Positions 12,290-22,725 of a stretch of DNA of 64,000 bases are shown piece by piece. Below the pieces are notes generated by a model. The model saw nothing but the letters and a program-made list of their open reading frames with translations, had not been told where the DNA came from and searched no databases. The translations under genes and the position numbers were made by a program. The stretch's first letter is position 1, and every line of letters begins with the position of its first letter. This DNA is from Isoetes taiwanensis (Eukaryota; Streptophyta; Lycopodiopsida; Isoetales; Isoetaceae). The stretch is from the NCBI GenBank assembly GCA_021234155.1, contig JAJEKV010000186.1, positions 126,001-190,000 of the forward strand. The letters run 5' to 3'.

Positions 12290-12480
12290 AAAGTTGTTAA
12301 TATTTTCTAATGTGCGTGATTTTCAAAAAAAATATGACCATGTGTATTTTATTATACATATGCAACACGTGATAGTCAAGGGCAATCAACAAACTGGTAT
12401 GGAAGTTCACGATAATCGCGAAAACCTGATTTCTGTTGAAGACAATGAACCAAACACCGCAGCCTTGTTTCCCAAGGTAA
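12290..12480 (+). pseudogene. Possible exon of transposon gene 1
   Basis: An open stretch encodes HVIVKGNQQTGMEVHDNREN and on to NTAALFPK, then meets a GT splice donor (CCCAAG|GTAATT, about 12476). The 92-codon frame runs on past the donor into sequence that looks intronic. Composition is acidic and polar with no domain I recognise. Its place just upstream of the phosphatase-like segment suggests an N-terminal linker of that protein. Confidence 0.35.
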
Positions 12481-13189
12481 TTATATGTAATTTTGCTAGG
12501 GTATTCTTTACACGGATCCGCGGATGTAAAAATGTTTTAAGTTGTTTGACAGGTGGTTTGGTTAAACTTTAGTGGTAGTGTCCAGTTGCATGGTTAGTTA
12601 AACTGTAGTGCTAGGGTCATGTTGCATGGACTGTTACAGGGATGCAAGTGGTTTGACTTACTTACTTTGTTTATTTATGTTGTTTATTGTCACATCGATA
12701 ATAGCACTAATGATGTAGTGTCTAAAGGCCCCCAACCGTAAGCCTCAAATGGGAAAGATGCCAACGACATCGCCTCATCCCCTTTGAAAGAAACATGATG
12801 TGCGCAGCCCACCTAACAATGGAAAGATCGCCTTTTGTCGATCAAAAATTAGCTAACTCCATTGGGCCGTAGTGTCTTAACTTTGGGATTGTATAGTAAT
12901 GACACATGATCATAACTCGAGATGTAGCGGTTATCTATAGGAGACAATAGGGTAGTTGTTGCAGAAAGAATGACAATCTCGTGAAGTTCGTGACTCCATC
13001 GCAGAGCCCAATCTTGAAGACAAGGAATGGAACATCTTATCCGTCATTAATATGAAGAGTCCATTTCACCGTAAAATGTTCTCCTATTAGATTGATTTTA
13101 AATTTATTTGTTTGAATATATGCTGAAATTTACATTCCCATCAGAGGGAAATACAATAAGTTTAGCAAACGTAAAAAAGTAAACGGGGA

Positions 13190-13830
13190 GGCAAGTGGTA
13201 GTCCTTCCATGTCCCCATGTACTAAAAAAGGATCAAATCACACAAGAAGCTTCTTATTTTTGAGCTTGATGGTGTTTTGTTGAAGCTATTTGAGAATACG
13301 GAACCATTGCCCACCGTGTCATGGATGGTGCGTAACTAAAGCACCTCAATCATACAAAGTTAGTCGTGGTTAAGGCCCCGAGGGCAAGGGATCTTCTAGA
13401 TTGGTGTTTGGAGCACTTTGAGATTGTTGTTTGGACAAGATTGAGCAGCACGGCGGCCAATCTTATTATTAATCAAATGTTTCAACAAGTCGCCAAACGT
13501 AAATTACATTTTACTTGGTCTTCGTGAAAGTGCACAAACACATCGCTCAAGATTGATAGAAAGCCTATTATGTTGAAGGAGTTGAGCAAGGTATATCAGA
13601 ATCAAAGGGAGTGTGGAATGAAAAGAATACATTGTTAATAGATGATATGTCGTACCATGGTTTCAAAAACAACCAAGATTCAATGGTATGTCCTAATACT
13701 TACCAACCATCTCAATAGATGGTGACTTCCTCTACTAACATTTGAGACCTTGGTCGGAAGGATTATTAGAAAATGAAAGTGTGGAAGTCTATGAAAAAGC
13801 AAATCCATTGACCAACTTTCTCGGATAAGG
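13190..13830 (+). pseudogene. FCP1/SCP-like HAD phosphatase domain, broken
   Basis: Across three frames the segment follows the plant FCP1-like (NLI-interacting, HAD) phosphatase fold in order. KKLLIFELDGVLL (about 13244) corresponds to HAD motif I. ARDLLDWCLEHFEIVVWTR (about 13389) ends in motif II with a Ser after it. RKPIMLKELSKVY (13560) and NTLLIDDMSYHG (13627) follow, the latter matching the distal Asp-Asp motif. LRPWSEGLLENESVEVY (13745) matches the usual C-terminal helix. Family members dephosphorylate proteins such as the RNA polymerase II tail. Here the nucleophile position reads Glu (ELDG instead of DxDG), and stops or frameshifts lie near 13336, 13526 and 13620. It sits inside a DNA transposon and may be a captured host domain or a regular element gene. 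Confidence 0.7.
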
Positions 13831-13834
13831 TTTC

Positions 13835-15110
13835 TAAAAGAGCAAAGTGGACATTCTCAAGAAATATCGGATCATTGACATTGAGTGAGTGGAAGACTAT
13901 GAAGCTCAAGTATTTTGATACGTGTCATTTGTACACCTAATTAAATTGTTTTTGTTCAATGACTATTTGGCTTTTGCCTTACATTTGTATTTGGCTTTTG
14001 CCTCACATTTTTATCAAATGATGGTTTTCAGCAGATTTTTATAGTGCAAATGGTAATGTGCATCTCTGCTTCTTCTTAGAACATAATGTGTATTGACATG
14101 GAATCGGCCCCGTAAGTCCCTCGTGATATTCATTGACACCGCCGGTATTAGAAACCGACTCCAAAACCATGTGCGTAGGAAAGATTGTACAAGATTTACA
14201 TGGCAACACAAAGCATGTGCATATGAATGAAGCAAGCAAACCGCTCGCAGATTTTGTAGATTGGAAGCAGGAAAACATTAGATCCATATTTGCATCAAGA
14301 GAGAATTGAGGTCCAGGCTGGATACTTAATATCTGAATGCTATCAAATTTAGAAAGATCATTCATGCAGGTTGCTAATGGAATTGCTCATATCCAAAGCA
14401 TACAGCCATTGTTTTCAAGACTTTTTGTAGAGTCCTTGTGAGTAGCAAGCTAAAAGATTAAGGCAATTGCTTTCACTAAATTATGCACTAGCATTTTGGT
14501 ATCTAAACCCTATGCTACAGTAATGACATGGCTGAGGCTTTTGCATGCAATTAACTTGCTCTGAATAAGCAGATTCAATAGGTAATGTCATGATGTAGAA
14601 GTCTGAAGTAGAAGTTGTGTTTACAAGTGAAGCATTTCTGAACTTGTATTAAAGAAATAATCGTGTATTACAGTGGAATGTTTTTTAGATGTTGCATGCT
14701 ATGTCAAGCATGTATGTGCAAGAATAGCATATCTTTGAGCAAAGATCTTTGAGCAAAGATCTTTGAGAATTGTATGGATCGGATCATTAGAATAATAACA
14801 TCAAAAGGAAAATAGAAGTCTAATTCAAATGTAACTTAAAGATCGCCTTTAATGTAACATAAACAATGAACACATATGTAAAACCATATTATATTATATT
14901 AGTCAACCTGTTTTACAAAAATGCCATAAGGCTTTCACATACCAAAAAAAAAAAAACAGTTATATCATGATAAACTGGCCAACATTTTACAGAACACCCA
15001 AGACACATATTCACAACCCCGCTCAGAGTCGAAAAAAACTAGCCTAAAAACTAAAAAGCATAAGATACTATTCTATACTTTATAGTAGACCGCAGATCAC
15101 TCTAATCAAG
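13835..15110. other. Non-coding interior of the DNA transposon
   Basis: No supported gene. Minus-strand frames at 14014-14365 have no recognisable domain. A short tandem word, ATCTTTGAGCAAAG, is repeated near 14735-14765. A poly-A run lies at 14945-14956. Confidence 0.4.
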
Positions 15111-15116
15111 GCATCT

Positions 15117-15362
15117 TCAAGCCTGAATTTTGAGGCCACCGCCTCCATCAACTTCAATCTTCATCTTGAGAAGGCGTTCCTCATGGAGGCAGGAACGATC
15201 TATCCAATGCTGCACTTTTTCAGAAATATCAACTCCTTCTGTTTGCAAAACCATCACCTCGGAACAACTGAACCGAGCTCTTGCACTAAGTTTTTGAAGT
15301 TTTTGGGAAGAACCGACGGATTCCTCCATTGGCCTCTTTTCTGTGATCTTAATCTGCGCCAT
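15117..15362 (-). CDS. Small ORF of about 81 codons, unknown
   Basis: The start is chosen at MAQIKIT (15362) rather than the longer frame from 15386, because a purine-rich CTCTAGAG precedes it and a TATA-like AATAAATAG lies about 40 bp upstream on the minus strand. The product is small and charged, with KLQKLSARARF and VQHWIDRSCLHEERLLKMK segments. I do not recognise it. It lies between the two gene sets of the transposon and could be a minor element gene or chance. Confidence 0.3.
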   Translation of the reverse strand: MAQIKITEKRPMEESVGSSQKLQKLSARARFSCSEVMVLQTEGVDISEKVQHWIDRSCLHEERLLKMKIEVDGGGGLKIQA

Positions 15363-15564
15363 CTCTAGAGCTGTGAAGCAATGCAATCCGACTGTTCGCT
15401 ATTTATTCAAAATTTTGCATGCAGAAATGAATAGTCATCCTATATAGATCCTATATCTAGGAACTTATTATCCTGTACGAAAAAGGTAGCCTATAATAAA
15501 AGCTCGATAGGACCTATATAAGGATAGATCCTTAGAATATTCTACTTTTATTTGTTTTAAGAAA

Positions 15565-16965
15565 ATGTCAAGTTGTCTCATGTCAAGTTGTCTCATGCCA
15601 TGCCATGTTGTTTCATGCCATGTCGTCATGCCATGTCATCATGCCTTGTGGACAAGTACCGTCATCATGTGCCAGTCCAAGTGGCAGTGCTTAGAATATT
15701 CTACTTTTATTTGTTTTAAAAAATGTTACATCTCTAAGCCAAGTTGTTTCATGCCATGTCATCATGCCACGTGTGCCAAGTAGGTGCCACCTAGGCCTAA
15801 GGGTATCAACATGCCACGTGTGCCAAGTGGGTGCCACCTAGGCCTAAGGGTATCAACATAATCTCAAAGTGTTATTACACATAATTACTCTGACTTGCCA
15901 CCCAGGTGTAAGGAAGTGCCACGGTGCCACGCGGTGCCAAGTGGGTGCCACCTAGGCCTAAGGGTATCAACATGCCACGTGTGCCAAGTGGGTGCCACCT
16001 AGGCCTAAGGGTATCAACATAATCTCAAAGTGTTATTACACATAATTACTCCGACTTGCCACCCAGGGTGTAAGGAAGTGCCACGGTGCCACGGTGCCAA
16101 GTGGGTGCCACCTAGGCCTAAGGGTATCAACATGCCACGCGGTGCCAAGTGGGTGCCACCTAGGCCTAAGGGTATCAACATAATCTCAAAGTGTTATTAC
16201 ACATAATTACTCTGACTTGCCACCTAGGTGTAAGGAAGTGCCACGTGTGCCACGGTGCCAAGTGGGTGCCACCCAGGCCTAAGGGTATCAACATGCCACG
16301 GTGCCAAGTGGGTGCCACCTAGGCCTAAGGGTATCAACATAATCTCAAAGTGTTATTACACATAATTACCGACTTGCCACCTAGGTGTAAGGAAGTGCCA
16401 CGGTGCCACGCGGTGCCAAGTGGGTGCCACCTAGGCCTAAGGGTATCAACATGCCACGTGTGCCAAGTGGGTGCCACCCAGGCCTAAGGGTATCAACATA
16501 ATCTCAAAGTGTTATTACACATAATTACTCCGACTTGCCACCCAGGTGTAAGGAAGTGCCACGGTGCCACGGTGCCAAGTGGGTGCCACCCAGGCCTAAG
16601 GGTATCAACATGCCACGTGTGCCAAGTGGGTGCCACCTAGGCCTAAGGGTATCAACATAATCTCAAAGTGTTATTACACATAATTACTCTGACTTGCCAC
16701 CTAGGTGTAAGGAAGTGCCACGGTGCCACGCGGTGCCAAGTGGGTGCCACCTAGGCCTAAGGGTATCAACATGCCACGGTGCCAAGTGGGTGCCACCTAG
16801 GCCTAAGGGTATCAACATAATCTCAAAGTGTTATTACACATAATTACTCTGACTTGCCACCTAGGTGTAAGGAAGTGCCACGTGTGCCACGTGTGCCAAG
16901 TGGGTGCCACTTGTGCCAAGTGTGCCACGTGTGCCAAGTGTGCCACGTGTGCCAAGTGGGTGTTT
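15565..16965. repeat. Minisatellite of about 159 bp rich in CACGTG-type motifs
   Basis: The marker ATCTCAAAGTGTTATTACAC recurs at about 15861, 16021, 16181, 16340, 16500, 16660 and 16818, giving seven units with a period near 159 bp. Each unit contains GTGCCACCTAGGCCTAAGGG, often twice, and several GCCACGTGTGCC or GCCACGGTGCC variants. Many therefore hold the palindrome CACGTG, the core of plant G-box/ABRE sites. The array is preceded by a degenerate CATGCCATG-type repeat (15565-15700) and ends in short GTGCCACGTGTGCCAAGT repeats (16880-16960). It sits between the two convergent gene sets of the DNA transposon. Confidence 0.9.
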
Positions 16966-17180
16966 AGGATGCAATTTGCTATTTCAGGAAGTGCATTGTT
17001 TAGGACTCATAAAATAAATTTGAATGGTCCTTGAAGAGTGCGCGACCAGACCCTAGTGAACAAGAATATTTCAAAGGCTAACCTTTATGATAGGAAGGTT
17101 ATTGAAGCAAAAATTCTCAACACACATGAGTTGCTTTTGTTTCGAAAAGAATTTGAAAAAAGGCCCATAACAGTTGAATA
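16966..17180 (+). pseudogene. Open stretch with one stop, possible exon remnant
   Basis: One frame runs from the end of the minisatellite to 17180 with a single in-frame stop near 17035. It includes VNKNISKANLYDRKVIEAKI and LNTHELLLFRKEFEKRP. The composition looks protein-like, but I find no family. It may be the last exon of the plus-strand transposon gene. Confidence 0.25.
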
Positions 17181-17700
17181 GCATTGGTATTTGGTAAGCT
17201 CGGGCAGTTTCAACTTATATTGAAGTTCCAGCTTATATTGAAGTTCTGGCTATTAGGTAAGCTCTCTGGGCAGCCCAACTTATATTGAAGTTCCAGCTTA
17301 TATTGAAGTTCTGTGAATCCTCTAACAATTTACTCGAGATTTGATGCTCCCTAGCAACCATGTCTGTATGAATTTTGACTAATGGAAATGTTCATGTCTG
17401 TATGAATTTTGACTAATATCAGAATAACAAAATAACAAGCAAATATGAGAACAACAAAAATCTGAGAATTACTAAAATATATGAGAACAACAAAGTCGAA
17501 ATGAAATGAGCTATAGTCATATGTAGATTCAAAGCTTAGGATTAAGAGTATTTATCCTTGTTTGAGCAAATCTGAGCAATTATGATAAATGAAAATCTGA
17601 GAGCAATTCTCAAAGAAACATTTATCCGAAGTCAACAAGATGAATCCATTGAGATAGTTGTGACCCCGCAACAAGTGAAAGGTATCAATGGAAATGATGT
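17181..17700. other. Short direct repeats, no gene
   Basis: The phrase CTTATATTGAAGTTC is repeated four times between 17210 and 17310, and TGTCTGTATGAATTTTGACT twice near 17360-17415. Otherwise AT-rich spacer. Confidence 0.5.
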
Positions 17701-17730
17701 CTAAAATAGTAACCTTACATTCAACTAACA

Positions 17731-20700
17731 TTACAAAATGTACCGCAGGGTGTTAGTCTTCATCATCATCGATAATACATCTGGTAGATTGTCCAAGATC
17801 TTCTCACTATCAGCCTCTCTGAGTGTGTATACAGTCTTGCCCTTCACTCGGTGTTTTGCTTGTGGCATGTCCACTTTAATTGCACAAATTTGGGTTGCAT
17901 AAACTATCGCCTTTGGCTCATTAGAGCATAAAACATAGCTTGTAATGTGATCTTGGTACCTTTTCAAAATAAGTACCTTCAAGAAGTTCCTCTCCTCTAT
18001 AAAATGTTTGTCCATTTAACTCAAAGTCTTCCTCCACAACATACTTAGTCTTTGTGCATAGTACCATCCAAAATAGTGCACCCTCTTCATTATCCTTTGA
18101 GCTACCACAACAAACGATCACCTACTATTACTAAGAGCATCACTCAACATGGCTGACCCTCAAGAGAAAAATTGTTCTTTGGATTTTATGTGAGCTCAAA
18201 TTCATCGCCTAGAACCTTGCTAGGTTCAATAACTACAAGCTTCCAATCATCTACATACTCTTTGTTCATACATTTACCCCATTGAGCATCAAGGCAATTT
18301 GCACAAAAGCATGACAAACACCTTACCCGCAATTGGGTAGGGCATTCGGATTAAATGCATGAACGTAATGGATGTTTCGTGGTGTCCTCCACTGCCTCTC
18401 GCTGCCCAAAGGTTGTTTCTATTCACTCCCACCACTTCCCAAAACCATCTTCAGACCGGCTTCTTGTTCACACTAGATGATGGAGCCACCAGATGAGAAG
18501 CTCTCCCTAGCTATCTTCACTATATCTCGCCAGACGCTCTATTTTCAGATCTTGTCGTCTCTTCATCAATTCCCTCAACCATCTCTTCAATTCTCGCAGC
18601 TTTTCCATCATGCTCCCCTTTCCCATGGTTGGAACAAAAAAGTTCCACATCATCTCAGATATGTGTGGCATGTGCATACCTTCCGACAAAGTAAAAAGGT
18701 CTTGCTGCCTTTAAATCGAGATGTTGCTCCATCCGAAAAAGACCCAATGTTTATTTGGATCCATTCCTTGTTGTTGCATAAATTCATAATGCATCATAAA
18801 TGCATGCCGAACAAACAAAGTATCATGCTTTGTGTCATCCGATATATAATAATGGGTATCCTTCATCACATCATTTGATACGGGATCTACAAAGTATGTA
18901 ATATGCACTTGTTTGCTAGTATGTAACTTGTTTGCTAGTCCAATATGCAGATTGACCTGATTTTGTAGTTGGATACTAAAGTTCTCAAAGAAAATCTACA
19001 AATGACAAAAGAGTACCGGTGGAAGATTTTCCAAAGAACTCCTTAAATTGCTTGGCCTCGCCACTTATGCCCGAAACTATGCAAAGGAAATTTAGCCAAC
19101 CTCACAATTAACTTGTGTACTAAAGCTCATGGGCTCGGTTTTTCTTTCCACAAACGCTTCAAGATTTTCTTTGGCTTTCCCCACTTATCTTTTCCACCTT
19201 CTTCATAATCCCAAAGACTCCCAACCAATGTGATCCTTCGGGTTGCTAACTCTAGTGGACATATGGATAGCTGGGATATACCACAATTAGTGCAAACTCC
19301 ATCTATGCAATCTTTTTTGTGGAATTCCGGTTCTCCTCCTTTGCACAAAGAATAGATCGCCACAACAACAATCAGAAGTTGTCTTATATTTCTTTTCTCT
19401 TGGCAAAACAAGCTTCTCCCACATCTCCCACATGATGACATACATCACATGTACAGGTTGCAAGGATTCACATGTTGATTTCTCAATCTATTAAAGCCAT
19501 CTAAAACATTTGCAACCGCGACGTGATGTATGCAACAACAAGAGTTAAATTGCTTCAATTTCAATACGCATTCATGGCTTTAATTTCTCAAAAGCCCTTT
19601 GGCGGATCTTCACTGCCGGATATTGCTCTTTGAATTTGAGGAACATTTCTGACTGGATAATAACAACAATAGTAATCAGTTTACATGCATGATGTCTTAG
19701 GTGCAAAACTAAGACTTCACAATGACTAACTACAACTAGAATGAATCTATTGCACCTAAAAAACAACCGTCGGGTTTGTGGCATCTACGACTACTACTAT
19801 TTGGTAAGCTGTAACTATCACCTAACCTGGACCTGCACCTGAAACTGCCACCTGCTACTGTCACCTAAAACTGCCAACTAGAACTAACACCTGCAACTTG
19901 CAACCGCCACCCGAATCGCTTTTCACCGCAACTTCGGACTATGACTCGCAACTATCTCTAAAACTACGCCTTTTAGTGCAAGGTAAGTCCATAACATGTC
20001 ACAATCAGAACTCGTGAACTTGATCAGAACCTCGCAAATGCATACTGTAACATGGAACTAAAACATAAGTTACTACTATGGTTGGGACTCCAACTTGCAA
20101 GTATCTCACAACTACATAGTGCCTAAATCATTTAGGAAAATTAGCAAACACCATTCATCAAACACATATATTTGAGTTCAATCTAACCAAATAAAATACA
20201 TCAAACATGCTACCAAAACTTTGGAAACAAGTAAGTTTAAAATAAGGCAATAAACTAACCTGTATCTTCCGGATAATGAGTTGCATGCTCCTCTTTAACA
20301 TTCTTCTCCAACCTTTTATATCTCACGTCTTTTACATTTGGCGAGACCCTTGTATTTATGTCCCAAAAAATTCGGACCAACTCAATAATATCATTTCCAA
20401 TTGAATCGATCCTCTTTGACCTTTTATAAAACACCCATCCAGTTTTATTAGTGACTATCTCCTTGTGTTTATCCCTTGCAATCGCAATATTTCTTGGATG
20501 GATTCCCAAAACTTTTCCCAAACTTCTCTTACTAACAATTTTCATCGGGTGCAACCTTGTCCAATAGACATCGTAAGTACACTCGCTTTGCAGCCATAGA
20601 ATCAGACGAGTAGAAGATTTTACCGACCGGATATTTTCTCTAATATTATCAATTAAATGGTTCTTCACCTCCATATTCCTGAATTGGTCATCAAGAAACT

Positions 20701-21424
20701 CGCAACTTCCTTTTTGCTTCATGAACTCCTTTAGAACTTCTCTCTTTGCTTCATTGTCCATTCGAGAAGTTTTTCTCACAAAGAAGAGTACTAAACTAGC
20801 TACAATCTTATTCTTTTGAATTTTACTATGGCTGGTACTAGTAGAACCCTCTTGCATAATAGTCATCAATTCTCATTTTCTACGTTTTCTCCGCATTTTT
20901 TTTCAAAGTTTCTGCTCTCTGTTGTTCTCTTTCTTTTCCTTTTGGAATTGTTCCGTTGTATCTTCCATCACTAGATATAATTATCGGAAAGAATGGAGAA
21001 GTAACAGAGGCTTACCGTTACCGGCCTAATGTCATGTTTGCAAAAAAATAAACCGGATGCCAAAAATCACGCTAATTACCCAAAGATAGAAACAACGAGG
21101 ATTCTTCTCAGATTATACATCCCAAATCTCCCGTTGTTCCAATCTAGTAACAAGGAAGCTTTCATTTCATTAGTTCTCCTCAACGCGTTTATGGTGTTGC
21201 AAATGTAATACGTAAAGAAAAACTAAACGTATGTAAAAGATAGGTTTACCGTGTTGGCATGGTTGCATCAAGAGGTCTTGATTCATGGGATCATCCTCTA
21301 TCCTCCGGGTCAAGCATTGAGACCTATCCGATAGCACCGAAGCTTGCTTCTTGGGGGACGGAACTTTTGGCCCGAGGTTCTTGGAAAATTTTAAAAATTT
21401 TCTACGTGGCATGGTTGTTGCCAT
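17731..21424 (-). pseudogene. Multi-exon DDE-like transposase gene of the DNA transposon
   Basis: Reading on the minus strand: exon 21424-21250 (MPRRKFLKF...; ends CQHG at a GT donor). Then an exon up to a GTTAGT donor at 20260 encodes a 204-codon basic domain (from 20869). Then an exon from an AG acceptor at 19652 reads FKEQYPAVKIRQRAFEKLKP and, after one frameshift, a Cys-rich segment with HKKDCIDGVCTNCGI and CPLE (about 19290). Further on come YYISDDTKHDTLFVRHAF (18830), SDGATSRFKGSKTF (18735) and HGKGEHDG (18605). The C-terminal part at 18121-17731 ends in a READSEKILDNLPDV segment. I recall similar ISD...KHD, SDG...FK and HGKG..DG series in animal transposase-like proteins, but did not search. 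Stops and shifts near 19572, 19127 and 18700 break this copy. Confidence 0.65.
19660..20255. other. Intron-like gap in the transposase gene
   Basis: Lies between the donor at 20260 and the acceptor at 19652. It contains a short low-complexity run of the type (CACCTG)(AACTG) at 19810-19910 and no open frame of note. Confidence 0.45.
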
Positions 21425-21520
21425 AAAAGGCCAAAAGAAATTAGTAAGGGAACGAGCTACTTCTTTAACTATTTTGGGGGGGACAAGGGGGACAAGCTAA
21501 TCGAACCACTATAGTGTGCT

Positions 21521-21739
21521 TCCACCCAGACAAAAACATTCAAAGAAGGCGATTTGGTTCTTCTTTACGATTCTAGGTACAAAAATTTTCCGAGAAAACT
21601 TAAGTTTCGTTGGCTTGGCCCCTATCGATTGTTCAAGTGGTTCGACCCCGTTTTCCAACCGGTTGAGTTAGATGGCACTCCATTACCTACATCGTTAATG
21701 GCTTTCGCCTCAAAACATTTCATCACACGTAAAGTTTAA
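21521..21739 (+). pseudogene. Gypsy integrase C-terminus, resumed after the DNA transposon
   Basis: After the TCCA duplication the gypsy integrase continues: FKEGDLVLLYDSRYKNF, KLKFRWLGPY and VELDGTPLPT, ending at a stop at 21737-21739. This is the SH3-like DNA-binding tail typical of gypsy integrases. It was joined to 8960-9008 before the DNA transposon landed. Confidence 0.92.
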
Positions 21740-22725
21740 AATCAACAAACATCTGAGTTCAAGAAGCACACACAACCGATAGTGACTAAACAGGCGGCAT
21801 ATTATATTATAAGTGGATATTTTTTACAAAATGCGGGCACAGCCCAGCTACTTCCGCTATGGGCACTGCCCTATATACAAAAACGGGCTCAGAGCCCTAT
21901 CTACTAAAAACCTAAGAGGAAAAACCCTCTACTCCGGGTTCGGAGCAGAGGTAATGCGGAGGAGGTGATAGAGGTTCTGCTCAGGGTCCCAGCGAAGGTG
22001 CAGAACCACCTCCATCCCGTTGGTCATAGGGTCGGGATGTTCAGCCATCCCGGAGCACCAGCCATCCATTCGCACGCCACGGTTGTGGCAGCGCCAGAGA
22101 TCCAGACAGTTCATTTTACAGGTGATCCACTCCTGACAATTGGTGGGCATAGTGCGTTTTCGCTCAAAACCAAAGCAGCAGACCATGCTCGGGCCATCGG
22201 ATGTCTCGCTTCCCTCCCGGTTCGTCTTATATAGCCAACCGAGGCAATCGCTAGTCGACGTGGACCAATCAAAATTCGCCAACGTGTTTTGCAATGCAAG
22301 GCTCTTTCTAAACCGGAGAATCTTTTCTCCCCGCCGCATATCTAGCCGTGGTACTCTCCTACGACACATTCGTTTTCATGATATCCCACTTCAAGTTGCC
22401 AGCATTAAATGTCATTGCTTCTTTTCATACCCGCAAAATTAATATGTGTCCTTTGGCCACTGTCACATCTGATCTTTCTCTCACGCCTCATCCTCACCGT
22501 TCATTGCTTCTCCCTTTACGTTCTTTGGGGACTTAGCCAAATTTTTGCCTCTCAATACACTCCTTGGCATCTTTTCGACACTGCACCATCAACGGCTCCG
22601 GCCGCCCTCATCATACCTCTTCGCCTCCGCCAGCGCCCTAAACCTTTCGTTCCTCAGCCGTCCTCCATTCTTGGCTTTCGTCTTCCACTTTTGAATCCCG
22701 GTTCTTTTCTCGCCAAATCTTTACC
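21740..22725. other. Gypsy spacer between pol and the 3' extra ORFs
   Basis: Holds the antisense ORF listed separately (21929-22369) and otherwise no plus-strand gene. Near 21830-21900 the words GGGC(A/T)CAGAGCCC and GGGCACTGCCC form short GC-rich dyads in a row. Confidence 0.5.
21929..22369 (-). CDS. Antisense ORF of 146 codons in the gypsy 3' region
   Basis: An uninterrupted minus-strand frame in an element whose sense genes are all broken. The product is rich in Cys, Trp, Met and Arg, with WRCHNRGVRMDGWCSGM and EVVLHLRWDPEQNLYHLL. I recognise no domain. Some Tat-lineage elements, such as maize Grande, are known to carry an accessory gene in antisense in the long region before the 3' LTR, so position and strand fit such a gene. 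Chance opening cannot be excluded. Confidence 0.4.
   Translation of the reverse strand: MCRRRVPRLDMRRGEKILRFRKSLALQNTLANFDWSTSTSDCLGWLYKTNREGSETSDGPSMVCCFGFERKRTMPTNCQEWITCKMNCLDLWRCHNRGVRMDGWCSGMAEHPDPMTNGMEVVLHLRWDPEQNLYHLLRITSAPNPE

Larger units (their letters stand above)
9009..21520 (+). mobile_element. 12.5-kb TIR DNA transposon with two convergent gene sets; superfamily not assigned
   Basis: The left end reads AGCACAATATAGTGGGTC. The right end, reverse-complemented, reads AGCACACTATAGTGGTTC: 16 of 18 identical. The 4-bp sequence TCCA flanks both sides (9005-9008 and 21521-21524). Removing the element and one TCCA rejoins gypsy integrase (…KTGPPRQKH…) with only one later frameshift, which supports these boundaries. 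Inside are a plus-strand gene set (about 9950-13830) including a HAD-phosphatase-like domain, a small minus-strand ORF, a CACGTG-rich minisatellite, and a minus-strand transposase-like gene (17731-21424). The ends resemble CACTA elements, but a 4-bp rather than 3-bp duplication and the protein motifs argue against plain En/Spm. A second copy of the family lies at about 43953-46123. Confidence 0.85.

Noticed and set aside
15565-16965. CRISPR-like array of repeats and spacers
   Set aside because: The spacers are themselves repeated and the setting is a plant transposon; this is a minisatellite.
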